Assembly: GCA_039680605.1 (NCBI GenBank)
Contig: JBDKTA010000006.1
Coordinates: forward strand, 1-56,657
Reading direction: 5' to 3'
DNA from: Planctomycetaceae bacterium
GTDB taxonomy: Bacteria > Planctomycetota > Phycisphaerae > SM23-33
Length of the DNA: 56,657 bases
Notes under the pieces: model-generated
Told to the model about the DNA's origin: nothing
Seen by the model: the letters and a program-made list of their open reading frames with translations, nothing else
Database searches by the model: none
Part shown: positions 32,838-41,474 of the stretch, one piece after another
Layout: each line of letters starts with the position of its first letter
How positions within the stretch are numbered: position 1 is the stretch's first letter
Made by a program: the position numbers and the translations under genes

Positions 32838-32976
32838 ATAGAGTCCGGCCGCCAACCGCTTTCGATGTTGTCCGCCTGGGTTGTGGGCAAGGGCGCGTCT
32901 GGGTGTTCTATTTGGCGGCAACCTGTTATGATAAACGCAGACATCGCCGCACAAGCTGCCCGGGAGACCTGACACC

Positions 32977-34182
32977 ATGACAGCACTCCACCACACCCTG
33001 ATCGCATCGCTGCTGTTGGCGCTGGCCGGCGCTGCGCCGGCCCAGACGACGACCCAGCCCGCCCCGCCCAAGGTCCTCAAGTTCCCCCACCTGCAGGTGG
33101 ACCTGACCGCCCGCCAGATCACGCTCGACGCCACAGTGGTCCTTCGCGAGGGGCAACTGGAACTGCTGGTCTGCAAAGCCAAAAGCAAAGAGCACGAGAG
33201 CCTGCTGGCCACCCAGGCCCAGGCGGCTCACCTTCACGCCGGCCTGCTGGCGTTGGGGCTGACTGCCGGAAAAGCGGCCAAGTACTACGAGTCCCCCGTC
33301 GACGGCAAAGGCATGATGCTGCCCCCGCGAGGCGCCCGCCTGAACGTCCAGTTGCGGTGGAAAGACGCCAATGGCGTTGTCCAGACCGCCGACCCGACCG
33401 CGTGGCTCTCGACGACGGGCAACCAGCAGAACGCGGCCATGCCCCGCCATTGGATCTTCGTCGGCTCCGACATGCTCTCGGACGGCACGTACTGGGCCGA
33501 CTCTGACGGCGACGTGATTTCGATCGCCAATTTTGCCGCGGCCGTGATCGATGTGCCCTTCGAGAGCTCCGACAAGAACGCGCAGTTGACCTACCAGGCC
33601 AACACCGCGGCGATTCCGCCGCTAACGACGCCGGTGCAGATCGTCATCACGGCGGTGGCAGGCGAGGAAAAAGCCGCCGACGCCCGCGCCACCGTTCACA
33701 TCAACCGCTTTGGCGCCGCGCAGGTGTCGGGGCGGGAAGTGCCGCTGGATTCCCTCGCCCAGTGGGCTCGCAAACTCGCAAACGATCATGCCCGCTGCCA
33801 GGTCGTTCTGCGATGCGACCCGTACACGACCGCCCACGACATCGCGATGGTCCGCCGCGAGATCGAAGTCGGTCGCATCTTCGACATCCTGGTCGAGCAC
33901 CCCATCCTCAACGCCGGCATGCTGCCGCGCACCACCGCCCAGGAGACTCAGACCCTCAAGAACTGGCAGGACAAGTTCGCCCAGGCCCAGCGGTCAGTCA
34001 TCGACCCCGTCGAGGAGTCCGGAAAGACCCTCGAGCAACTCGACCAGGAAATTCGTTTTACCCGCGCCCAACTCGACCTGCTCACCCGCTATGCCCACCA
34101 GTTGCGCCAGGCCAGGTCAGAATACATCGCCACGACGCAACCGGCCGGCGCGGCAGCCCCCGCGGGAGCCTCCGATAAATGA
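32977..34182 (+). CDS. Exported YdjY-like protein with ExbD-like C-terminal part
   Basis: The 401-residue protein has a signal peptide (IASLLLALAGAAPAQ) and a Thr/Pro linker. A YdjY-like domain follows (about 33-190), with 'LELLVCKAKSKEHESLL' and 'AQAAHLHAGLLALGL', the blocks that mark this family of unknown role. The C-terminal region (about 245-310) runs FGAAQVSGREVPLDSLAQWA then CQVVLRCDPYTTAHDIAMV, the pattern of the periplasmic ExbD/TolR domain. It ends with a helical segment and an Ala-rich tail. GGGAG precedes the ATG. The next gene overlaps by ATGA. Position after the secretins suggests an envelope role, but this is inference. Confidence 0.65.
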   Translation: MTALHHTLIASLLLALAGAAPAQTTTQPAPPKVLKFPHLQVDLTARQITLDATVVLREGQLELLVCKAKSKEHESLLATQAQAAHLHAGLLALGLTAGKAAKYYESPVDGKGMMLPPRGARLNVQLRWKDANGVVQTADPTAWLSTTGNQQNAAMPRHWIFVGSDMLSDGTYWADSDGDVISIANFAAAVIDVPFESSDKNAQLTYQANTAAIPPLTTPVQIVITAVAGEEKAADARATVHINRFGAAQVSGREVPLDSLAQWARKLANDHARCQVVLRCDPYTTAHDIAMVRREIEVGRIFDILVEHPILNAGMLPRTTAQETQTLKNWQDKFAQAQRSVIDPVEESGKTLEQLDQEIRFTRAQLDLLTRYAHQLRQARSEYIATTQPAGAAAPAGASDK

Positions 34183-34922
34183 TCTCCCCCGGACAGACCG
34201 GCGACTCCCCGCGCCCATCCGCCAGCCGGCGGTACTGGGACAGCGACGGCAGGGCCTGCCTCGCCGCCGCCACCGTGACCGCGACGCTGCTGGGGGGGCT
34301 TTACCTTGCGCTGCACTTGGCGGGGCTGCCCCAGCGGTCACTGCTGATTTCGATCCCTGCCGTGTCGGGCGTCTGGGTCGCCCTGGCGTGCGGCGCCATG
34401 GCCTGCGGCGCCCGTGACGGCATCGGCGCGCTGCTGCGTGGCGGGACCGTTATTGACACCGCCGGGGGGATTCTGATCGTGCTGTGCCTGTCTACGCCCC
34501 TGCCGCTGCTGTCGGGGGTGCAGATCTACTTGATCCTGGCGGCCATGGGCGTCTTTGCCGTCGCGATGGCCCGGTTGGCGCGGGGGCGCGGCGCCCGCCT
34601 GGCGCTGGCGGCTTTGAGCGGAGCAATCCTGATTGCGGCGATGGCGTCGCCGCTGTGGGCGCCGAGCCTTTTGCAGACGCCGGCCGTTCGCCAGGCGGCG
34701 CTGGCGGCGGCGATCTATCCCAACAGCCTCTACAGCATCTGGTCGGTGGAAGGGCTGCGGTACGTCTGGCACGAAAGCGGGCTGATGTATGACATTTCGG
34801 GCATCCGCGACTATGCTCCGCCCAGGCCTCAGTGGTGGGCGCCGGTGGCGATCTACGCGCTGGCGGCTGCGGTTATTGCAGTGACGAAACTGCTCCGCAA
34901 GAAACCCATCGTAACAGGCTGA
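34179..34922 (+). CDS. Multispan membrane protein, unknown
   Basis: The 247-residue protein has about six hydrophobic segments (for example AAATVTATLLGGLYLALHL, LLISIPAVSGVWVALACGAMA, GILIVLCLSTPLPLL, IYLILAAMGVFAVAMA, LALAALSGAILIAAMA, WWAPVAIYALAAAVIAV). It has a basic N-terminus and a KKPIVTG end. No family recognised. It starts within the stop of the YdjY-like gene (ATGA), so the two are coupled and may form a membrane/periplasm pair. It converges on rdgB with a 29-bp gap. Confidence 0.6.
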   Translation: MISPGQTGDSPRPSASRRYWDSDGRACLAAATVTATLLGGLYLALHLAGLPQRSLLISIPAVSGVWVALACGAMACGARDGIGALLRGGTVIDTAGGILIVLCLSTPLPLLSGVQIYLILAAMGVFAVAMARLARGRGARLALAALSGAILIAAMASPLWAPSLLQTPAVRQAALAAAIYPNSLYSIWSVEGLRYVWHESGLMYDISGIRDYAPPRPQWWAPVAIYALAAAVIAVTKLLRKKPIVTG

Positions 34923-34951
34923 GAAGCTGCCAGGCCGCCAGCGGCGGCGGC

Positions 34952-35584
34952 TCAGGTCATCTGTTCCAGCATCTGCGCGAGCTGCTTGAGGGCCTTTCCC
35001 CGGTGGCTGATCTGATTCTTGGTCTGCCCGTCGAGCTCGGCGACAGTGCGCCCCAGTTCGGGCACGAGAAAGATCGGGTCGTAGCCAAAGCCGTTCTCGC
35101 CCCGCCTTTGGCGGATGATGATGCCCTCGACGCTACCCTGTGCGGTCAGGACGATCCTGTCCCCATCGGCCAGCGCCAAGCTGCAGACGAAGCGGGCGGT
35201 GCGCCTCGCGTCGTCGACGGTCTCCAACTCGGCCAGCAGGCGGGCGTTGTTGGCTCGGTCGATCGCCTCGCGGGCAGACCCGGCGGGGCAATCGCCGGCC
35301 GCATAGCGAGCGCTGTGAACTCCCGGGCGTCCGTCCAGGGCGTCGACGACCAGCCCCGAGTCGTCGGCAAGGCACCATTGCCCCGTGGCGGCGGCGTAAT
35401 AGCGGGCCTTGAGGGCCGCGTTTTCCGCGAAGGTCGGGGCGTCTTCGACCGGTTCGCTCAGGTCCGGCCAGGCCTCCAGCGAAAGAATCTCCACCGGCGC
35501 CGCGGCCAAGGCGAGCTTGATCTCCCGCAGCTTTCCGCCGTTGCGCGTGGCGGCCACAATTCGTTGTTGCGCCGTGGCACTCAT
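34952..35584 (-). CDS. rdgB: XTP/dITP diphosphatase (RdgB/HAM1 family)
   Basis: This 210-residue enzyme hydrolyses non-canonical purine nucleoside triphosphates (ITP, dITP, XTP) to monophosphates, cleaning the nucleotide pool. Family motifs present are VAATRNGGKLREIK at the N-terminus, the LADDSGLVVDALDGRPGVHSAR block and GENGFGYDPIF; SHRGKALKQL near the end matches the conserved C-terminal motif. The start MSATAQQR at 35584 overlaps the upstream lipoprotein stop (ATGA). The order rph, lipoprotein, rdgB with overlaps means one transcript. Confidence 0.95.
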   Translation of the reverse strand: MSATAQQRIVAATRNGGKLREIKLALAAAPVEILSLEAWPDLSEPVEDAPTFAENAALKARYYAAATGQWCLADDSGLVVDALDGRPGVHSARYAAGDCPAGSAREAIDRANNARLLAELETVDDARRTARFVCSLALADGDRIVLTAQGSVEGIIIRQRRGENGFGYDPIFLVPELGRTVAELDGQTKNQISHRGKALKQLAQMLEQMT

Positions 35585-36498
35585 GGCAGCGTCATCAGGT
35601 CGTTGCGGTTGGCGGGCCCTGCCGGGGTCGCGGGCGCGGCGGGCGTCTTGGGCTTGCTGATCTGCAGGACCGTGCATGGACGGGCGACCTTGGTCGGTTG
35701 ACCGGTGTTGCGGTCCTTCGCCAGGACCAGTTCCTGTCTGCCGTTGACGCAGAGGTACTTGAACCGGTCGGTCGTCAGAATCTTCCTGATGCGCTCATCG
35801 ATGATCGTCAGCACCGGCGGGCGCTTCACGCCGTCGCCCTGGTCAACGGGCGTCTCCTGCATCGACGTTCGCGGGAACAGCCCGACCGTCACCGACGACT
35901 GGCTGGGACCGTGGAAGTAGTACGCCTCAAATCCGGCGTCGCGCAGCTCCTTGCAGAAATCGACGGCAAACTGCTTGCGTCCGACGTATTTCTGGTTGGT
36001 TCCTTCGATGGTCCTCTCGGGCATGTCGTAGAAGACGCCCACTTCGACCGTATAGACGTACAGGTCCTTCTGCTGGGTCAGGTCCCACTCCGGCGGACCG
36101 ACAGGCTTGCCCGGAAGCACTTGGATGGCCGCGCTGATAAACGGTTTCCACGTGTTCGTTCCATCGCTGCGGACATATTCCTTGGCCTTCTTGAGATCGC
36201 TGCGGGCTGCCTCGATGGAAGGGTACTTGCTCCAGCACATCTGGCTGAAGCCTTCCTGGTCGACGACAAAGACATTCTTCCACCCCGTCTCGCGCTCGAT
36301 TTCATCGCGCCACTGGGCCGCCTGCCGCGAATGCTCGGCCCCTCGCACCGCACCCAGGACGATGGTGACCTCGTCGGCATCCTTTGGCTTGGGCGCGAGC
36401 CGCTCCCCCTGCCAACTCATGCTGCGCGGTTCGCAACCGCATAGCGCAATGACGCCCCCGGCCAGCACGATCATCATCCTTGACAGTGGTGTCCTCAT
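35581..36498 (-). CDS. Putative lipoprotein of unknown function between rph and rdgB
   Basis: The 305-residue product has a signal sequence ending in ALCGC, a plausible lipobox with Cys at about residue 22. The mature part contains 'VTIVLGAVRGAEHSRQAAQW' and 'AVDFCKELRDAGFEAYYFHG', which look like a repeated SPOR-like alpha/beta unit (a peptide-binding fold). The similarity is weak and not certain. A Pro/Ala linker lies near the C-terminus. Both ends overlap neighbours by ATGA, so it is co-translated with rph and rdgB although its role seems unrelated. Confidence 0.6.
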   Translation of the reverse strand: MRTPLSRMMIVLAGGVIALCGCEPRSMSWQGERLAPKPKDADEVTIVLGAVRGAEHSRQAAQWRDEIERETGWKNVFVVDQEGFSQMCWSKYPSIEAARSDLKKAKEYVRSDGTNTWKPFISAAIQVLPGKPVGPPEWDLTQQKDLYVYTVEVGVFYDMPERTIEGTNQKYVGRKQFAVDFCKELRDAGFEAYYFHGPSQSSVTVGLFPRTSMQETPVDQGDGVKRPPVLTIIDERIRKILTTDRFKYLCVNGRQELVLAKDRNTGQPTKVARPCTVLQISKPKTPAAPATPAGPANRNDLMTLP

Positions 36499-37223
36499 CG
36501 CAGTCCCTCGTCAATAGCCCGCCGCTGGGCCGCCAGCAATTGTCGAATCCCAGCCCGCGCCAGCGACAGCAACCGCTCCAGCTCGCCCGCATCGAACGGG
36601 CGCTTCTCGCTGGAGCCCTGAATCTCCACAAACTTGCCCCCGCGCACCATCGCCACGTTCATGTCCACGTCCGCCCGCGAGTCTTCCTGGTAATCCAGGT
36701 CGAGCATCGCCTCGCCGTTCACCACCCCCACCGACACCGCCGCCACGGCCGTGTGGATCGCCCCACGCTGAAACTTCCCTGCCGCCACCGCCCGCTCCGC
36801 CAGCAGCGACAATGCCACGTACGCGCCGGTGATAGCCGCCGTGCGCGTCCCGCCGTCGGCCTCGAGCACGTCGCAGTCCAGCGTCAGCGTCACCGGTCCG
36901 ATCTTCTCCAGGCAAACCACGTTGCGCAGCGCCCGCCCGATCAGGCGCTGGATCTCGGTGGCGCGGCTGTCGCCTTTGGCGCCCGGGCGGCTCTTGCGCT
37001 GACCGGTCGACGCCGGAAGCATCCCGTACTCAGCCGTGACCCACCCTACCCCCAACTCGCGCCGCCACGGGGGCAGATTGCTCTCGCAACTGGCCGTGCA
37101 GATCACGCGCGTGCCGCCCATCTCGATCAGGCACGACCCGCCGGCCGTGCCGACAAAGTTGGGCGTGATCCGCACCGCTCGAAGCTGCCCCGCCCGCCGG
37201 CCATCATGTCGTAATCTGGGCAT
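36495..37223 (-). CDS. rph: Ribonuclease PH
   Basis: This 242-residue phosphorolytic 3'-5' exoribonuclease trims tRNA 3' ends. Recognised blocks are RHDGRRAGQLRAVRITPNF, GGTRVICTAS, GWVTAEYGMLPASTGQRKSR and the signature LDCDVLEADGGTRTAAITGA. Length and order are those of the family. ATG 37223 is placed just before the RHDGR motif; the frame continues upstream only through palindromic repeat DNA (encoding HATGSMGETPMPHD), so a start there is unlikely. No ribosome-binding site is visible at 37223, which is odd and may reflect the repeat insertion. Confidence 0.95.
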   Translation of the reverse strand: MPRLRHDGRRAGQLRAVRITPNFVGTAGGSCLIEMGGTRVICTASCESNLPPWRRELGVGWVTAEYGMLPASTGQRKSRPGAKGDSRATEIQRLIGRALRNVVCLEKIGPVTLTLDCDVLEADGGTRTAAITGAYVALSLLAERAVAAGKFQRGAIHTAVAAVSVGVVNGEAMLDLDYQEDSRADVDMNVAMVRGGKFVEIQGSSEKRPFDAGELERLLSLARAGIRQLLAAQRRAIDEGLR

Positions 37224-37224
37224 G

Positions 37225-37335
37225 TCGTGTGGCATGGGCGTCTCGCCCATGCTCCCTGTGGCATGGGCGTCTCGCCCATGCTCCCTGTCGCTGGCCCTCT
37301 TGCGCATCCCGCACAGGCTGGAAAGCCTGTGCCAC
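37225..37335. repeat. Cluster of GGGCGTCTCGCCC-type palindromes and a CACAGGCT hairpin
   Basis: Two tandem units GTGGCATGGGCGTCTCGCCC-ATGCTCCCT (each a hairpin) are followed by a separate hairpin CACAGGCT-GGAA-AGCCTGTG (37312-37331). The cluster fills the gap between argF and rph. The GGGCG-TCTC-CGCCC unit recurs at 42158-42292 and 42966-43072. Confidence 0.8.
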
Positions 37336-37340
37336 CAGCC

Positions 37341-38264
37341 TCACTCGATCCCGCCCTGCCCGATCAGCACATCCAGCAGGCTGCGCTGGAAATGCAGGCG
37401 GTTTTCCGCCTGGCGGAAAATCGTCTCGGCGTGAGCCTCGAACGTCTCGTCGGTAATCTCATATCCGCGGTACGCCGGCAGGCAGTGCAGCACGACCGCC
37501 TGCGGCCCAGCCGCGGCCATCAGTTTCGCATTGACCTGGAACGAGCGGAAGACCTCGACGCGCTGGGCCTTTTCCGCCTCCTGCCCCATCGAGACCCAGG
37601 TGTCGGTGTAGATCGCATCGGCGCCGGCCACTGCCGCCGTCGTGTCGTCGGTCACCGTGAGCTTGGCGCCGGGGTCGAGCTTTGAGGCGAAGTCTTTCTC
37701 GAACTCATACCCGCGCGGGCAGGCCAGCACGAATTCGATGCCAAGCCGCGAACAGACCATCGCCAGACTGCGGGCCACGTTGTTACCGTCGCCCACGAAG
37801 ACGAGCTTGCGCCCGGCGAGGTCGGCCCCCATCAGCTCCTGCAGCGTCATGATGTCGGCCATCGCCTGGCAGGGGTGCGAGTAGTCGGTCAGGGCATTGA
37901 TGACCGGCACGCGTGCGTGCTGGGCCAGCTGCACGACGTACTCGTGCTTGAACGTGCGGGCCATGATGCCGTCGCACATGCGATCCAGCGTCCGAGCGCC
38001 GTCGGCGATCGACTCGCGCTGCCCCAGGCCGATGTCGCTCTTGGTCAGGTAGATCGCATGCCCGCCCAGGTGCGTCATGGCCGTCTCGAAACTCACGCGC
38101 GTGCGCAGCGAAGGCTTCTCGAAAATCATCGCCAGCGTCTTGCGCTCGAGCGTGGCCGGCAGGCGCCCGGCCTGGAAGGCCTTCTTGTCGTCCAGGGCCT
38201 TTTGCAGCAGGCGCGAGAGCTGTTGCGAACTGAAGTCGGTCAGGCTGATGAAGTCTTTGATCAT
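37341..38264 (-). CDS. argF: Ornithine carbamoyltransferase
   Basis: This 307-residue enzyme condenses ornithine and carbamoyl phosphate to citrulline in arginine synthesis. The carbamoyl-phosphate site is KPSLRTRVSFE, the ornithine-side motif is YSHPCQAMAD, and the catalytic HCLPAYRG is present. VGDGNNVARSL and DTWVSMGQE match the anabolic form. ATG 38264 (MIKDFISLTD) is taken because the family begins there; argB ends 2 bp upstream, so the two are one operon. Confidence 0.96.
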   Translation of the reverse strand: MIKDFISLTDFSSQQLSRLLQKALDDKKAFQAGRLPATLERKTLAMIFEKPSLRTRVSFETAMTHLGGHAIYLTKSDIGLGQRESIADGARTLDRMCDGIMARTFKHEYVVQLAQHARVPVINALTDYSHPCQAMADIMTLQELMGADLAGRKLVFVGDGNNVARSLAMVCSRLGIEFVLACPRGYEFEKDFASKLDPGAKLTVTDDTTAAVAGADAIYTDTWVSMGQEAEKAQRVEVFRSFQVNAKLMAAAGPQAVVLHCLPAYRGYEITDETFEAHAETIFRQAENRLHFQRSLLDVLIGQGGIE

Positions 38265-38266
38265 GA

Positions 38267-39139
38267 TTATTTCTGAATGAGCGTGCCCACGCCGCGGTCG
38301 GAGAAGATCTCCAGCAGCAGCGAATGGCTGAACCGTCCGTCGATAATGTGTGTGCGGGCCACCCCCGCGTCCAGCGCCCGCAGGCACGATTCCACTTTGG
38401 GCAGCATCCCGCCGCTGATCGTCTTGTCAGCGATCATCTTCTGAATCTGCGCTTCGGTCACCAGCGAGGCGAAGCTGTCCGGGTCGGCCGCATCGGTGCG
38501 GATACCGTGCGTGTCCGACACCATCACCAGCTTCTCGGCCACCAGCGCCGCCGCCACTTCGCCTGCCGCCGTGTCGGCGTTGCAGTTGAGCTTGGCGCCG
38601 CTGGCGTCGCGCGCCAGCGGGGCGATCACTGGAATGGTCCCAGCCGCACACAGCATCGCCACCAGCGCGGCGTTGACCTGCGTGACCTTGCCCACCAAGC
38701 CCAGGTCGATTTTCTTGCCCTCGGTCTCCAGGTAAAGCCGCTGCCCCTGCAGCACGCAACTGCTCAGGGTGTGCAGCCCCATCGCGCTGGCGCCCAGGCG
38801 CTGCATCTCGTCGACCATCTGGCGGTTGATCTCGTTGCACAGCACGTGCTCGACGACGTTCAACGCCGCCGTGTCCGTATACCGCCGCCCCTGCACGAAC
38901 TCGACCTTGAGCCCCAGCGACTCCATCGCCGCCGAGATCGACTTGCCCCCGCCGTGGATAATCACCGGCCGCATGCCGACGGTACGCATGAAGACGACGT
39001 CGGTGAGCAGGCCCTTCATGGCCGAGGGGTCATCCATGATCGACCCGCCGACCTTGATGACGATGATCTTGTCGCGGAACCGCTGGATGTACGAAAGGGC
39101 TTCAATCAAAGCCCCGGCTTTGGTGATCGCTTCTTCCAT
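38267..39139 (-). CDS. argB: Acetylglutamate kinase
   Basis: This 290-residue amino-acid kinase phosphorylates N-acetylglutamate, the second step of arginine synthesis. Motifs are IVIKVGGSIMDD (nucleotide-binding loop), VIIHGGGKSISAAM (substrate loop), AAGTIPVIAPLA, NADTAAGEVAAALVAEKLV and ISGGMLPKVESC. An AAAGAG stretch precedes the ATG. The N-terminal helix (ALIEALSYIQRFRDK) is the one involved in hexamer formation in arginine-inhibited forms, but inhibition cannot be read from it alone. The promoter must lie in or next to the repeat array at 39244. Confidence 0.96.
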   Translation of the reverse strand: MEEAITKAGALIEALSYIQRFRDKIIVIKVGGSIMDDPSAMKGLLTDVVFMRTVGMRPVIIHGGGKSISAAMESLGLKVEFVQGRRYTDTAALNVVEHVLCNEINRQMVDEMQRLGASAMGLHTLSSCVLQGQRLYLETEGKKIDLGLVGKVTQVNAALVAMLCAAGTIPVIAPLARDASGAKLNCNADTAAGEVAAALVAEKLVMVSDTHGIRTDAADPDSFASLVTEAQIQKMIADKTISGGMLPKVESCLRALDAGVARTHIIDGRFSHSLLLEIFSDRGVGTLIQK

Positions 39140-39602
39140 CGCTCTCTCTTTCCCGAATGAAGAAGCAGTAAGAATACCGCGTTTCCGCCGTGTGCGTCAA
39201 CCTTTGCTTAGGCGGCCGAGCCTTTCCATGCCGTGACCGGGGCGGGGACGGGGAGTGCGGGATTACGCGGATTAGAAGGATTAAGAGGATTGGGACAAGA
39301 GGTTGACGGGTGGCATGGCGACACGCGCAGCGGGTCGCCATGGGCATTCGGGGACGGGGAGTGCCGGATTGCGCGGATTAGAAGGATTAAGAGGATTGGG
39401 ACAAGAGGTTGACGGGTGGCATGGCGACACACGGCAGCGGGTCGCCATGGGCATTCGGGGACGGGGAGTGCGGGATTACGCGGATTAGAAGGATTAAGAG
39501 GATTGGGACAAGAGGTTGACGGGTGGCATGGCGACACGCGGCAGCGGGTCGCCATGGGCATTCGGGGACGGGGAGTGCGGATCGGGATGGATGGCACGGC
39601 CT
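39140..39602. other. 463-bp intergenic region upstream of argB
   Basis: This gap is largely the tandem repeat array (39244-39580). The first 100 bp (39140-39243) are non-repetitive and should hold the argB promoter; I could not identify boxes. The open frames predicted across the array on both strands are products of the repeats and have no support. Confidence 0.5.
39244..39580. repeat. 106-107 bp direct tandem repeat, three copies plus partial fourth
   Basis: Each unit starts GGGGACGGGGAGTGCGG (39244, 39350, 39457, 39564). It goes on with GATTACGCGGATTAGAAGG, GGGACAAGAGGTTGACGG and a hairpin around CATGGCGACACGCGG...GTCGCCATG. Copies differ by only a few bases, so expansion is recent. The fourth stops after the first 15-20 bases. 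Confidence 0.92.
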
Positions 39603-41474
39603 CTACTGGCGATCAGAAACCGAAAACTTTATTCGTGATGATTTGACCCCGGCACGGCGGAGCACATCCAGCACCCGCGCAAAATGCATGTGCCGGGCTT
39701 CCGCGTCCACCCGCACGGTCACATCCAGATCCGGGCTGTCACGTACCATGCCCTCAACCTTCTGCTGCAACTGCTCCAGCGTGAGCTCGCGGCCGTCGAC
39801 GGCCAACGCCCCGTCCTTGCGGATGTTGACCAGCAGCGTCTGGCTCACCCCACTGGCCGGCTGCGACTGCGCCGCCCGCTCCTTCTCCAGCGCCGGCAAG
39901 GCGTAGCCGATCGAGGCCGTCACCACGCCATTCCTCCGCAGCACGTCGACCACCCGCTGCAACTGCTCAAGCTTGACGCCCTCGTCAGCATGAATCCCCG
40001 CCCCCGCCCCGGGGTTCTTCGCCAGAAACTCCGGAGCCATCTTCTCCCACTGCTCAAGCGTCACCGCCCTGCCATCGATTGTCATCGTCCCATCCGCCCT
40101 GACGCGCAGCGCCAGCGGCCGCGGGCGCGACGAAGCTTGCCCCGAAGGACTCGCGGTTTTGTGATTCGGCGACACTTCACCCGTCGTCGTCCTCACCCAC
40201 CAGCCGCTGGTTCCATCGCAGGGAGATGAACCAGGCCCGCCTTTAACCACCGTGGAAGCAGGGGCATTCACAAAGGGGTTGCCAGGCAGCGACACCAGAT
40301 ATGGCCCATATGGGTATTCGTGAGGCGAGGCGGAACCCAGGCCTAACTGCCCCGCTGCGTTCGTTCGTCTGGTCAACTGCAGCTTGAACCATTCGCCGTC
40401 AAAATTGCCGTCGCGAAGCCCGGGCAGCCGGTCGTTGTGCTGTATCTTGTATAGCTGCACTTGAGAGTTGATTGTCTGGAGATCTGAATCCAACGCGGAT
40501 CGTTTGACAAGGTACAGTTGATCTTCTTCCGCTGCCCGCATCCGATCCCGGAGGTAGACGCCGACGAAGCCCGCAGCGCCGGCTAAAACCGCCAGACTGC
40601 CCACGACCGCCAAAATGACAACCCAAGCGCGGCTTCTCACTTTTTGCGCGCGTAGAGCCGCGAAGGCTTCCATGACCTCGCGCTTGTTGAGCACCACCAG
40701 CGCCCAGATGCCAAAGGGCAGACCGATGATGCTGCCGGGAGCGGCGATCAGCGCCAGGATCGATCCGGCGATGGCCAGCCCGCGGCCGCGAAGGCGCAGC
40801 ATACGAATTGCCGCTATGAAGATGATGATCGATGGAATCGTCGCGGCGGCCACCAGCAGCACGCCCCGGGACATCCCGCGGCTGACGGAGACCTGCGCCA
40901 CGGGGCGGGGCTGGTCGGGCAGTTCCCTGTAGCTGCTGTCCCTCGCGGTTTCCTGCACCTGCACGCGAGGCAGGGCGTTGTTCCAACTAATCAGGCTGAA
41001 CGCCCCCACCGCCGCCAGCACCGCCAGGTTGATCGCCCCAGCGATGATCAGACCCACCGCCGGGGCTTTGACAACCTGCCGGGCGTAATCGAATGACGGT
41101 TGTGGCACGGCTGGAGACGCCGGCGCAGCGGAGGCAGGCGACGTGGCAACCGGCCGATTCGCCGCACGCCAGGCCCAGCGAGCAATCAGGAAGTCCGCCA
41201 CGATGCACACAAGGCAGGCGGACCAGGCCCAGATTGATTGCTCTTGCATCGTGCCGTGCCTCAGGCCAAACCCAAGCGCGGCGCTATAGAAGATGATCGC
41301 GTCCAGAAGCAGCAGCGGGAAGATCAGCACGTCGGCCACCGCCAGGGGCAGCCCGCACATCGCCCCGCCGGAGCGGCGGATTCTGGAAATCGCCACGGCC
41401 CCGCAGATGGTCGCCCCAATCGGGGCCGTCGCGGCTACCAGAATCAGCGGTGAAAGGACGAGTAGGATTTTCAT
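39603..41474 (-). CDS. Polytopic membrane protein with GspG-like and two ExbD-like domains
   Basis: The 623-residue protein starts at ATG 41474, overlapping the kinase stop (ATGA). The first 310 residues carry about seven to eight membrane helices; 225-275 resembles the DUF4190-type pair (GRGLAIAGSILALIA, FGIWALVVLNKREV). Residues about 326-435 look like a pseudopilin (GspG) globular domain (RSALDSDLQTINSQVQLYKI, YGPYLVSLPGNPFV, GTSGWWVRTTTGEV) without its own prepilin helix. Residues 454-525 and 547-618 are two ExbD/TolR-like domains (LRVRADGTMTIDGRAVTLEQ; LLVNIRKDGALAVDGRELTL). I know of no named protein with this set. It is coupled to the kinase and may be its target or sensor. Confidence 0.65.
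   Translation of the reverse strand: MKILLVLSPLILVAATAPIGATICGAVAISRIRRSGGAMCGLPLAVADVLIFPLLLLDAIIFYSAALGFGLRHGTMQEQSIWAWSACLVCIVADFLIARWAWRAANRPVATSPASAAPASPAVPQPSFDYARQVVKAPAVGLIIAGAINLAVLAAVGAFSLISWNNALPRVQVQETARDSSYRELPDQPRPVAQVSVSRGMSRGVLLVAAATIPSIIIFIAAIRMLRLRGRGLAIAGSILALIAAPGSIIGLPFGIWALVVLNKREVMEAFAALRAQKVRSRAWVVILAVVGSLAVLAGAAGFVGVYLRDRMRAAEEDQLYLVKRSALDSDLQTINSQVQLYKIQHNDRLPGLRDGNFDGEWFKLQLTRRTNAAGQLGLGSASPHEYPYGPYLVSLPGNPFVNAPASTVVKGGPGSSPCDGTSGWWVRTTTGEVSPNHKTASPSGQASSRPRPLALRVRADGTMTIDGRAVTLEQWEKMAPEFLAKNPGAGAGIHADEGVKLEQLQRVVDVLRRNGVVTASIGYALPALEKERAAQSQPASGVSQTLLVNIRKDGALAVDGRELTLEQLQQKVEGMVRDSPDLDVTVRVDAEARHMHFARVLDVLRRAGVKSSRIKFSVSDRQ

Noticed and set aside
37224-37307. rph start at 37307
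   Set aside because: The N-terminal extension encodes repeat peptides (GSMGETPMPHD) and the family begins at 37223.
39244-39580. CRISPR array
   Set aside because: The units are 106-107 bp and nearly identical over their full length, without unique spacers; no cas gene is present.
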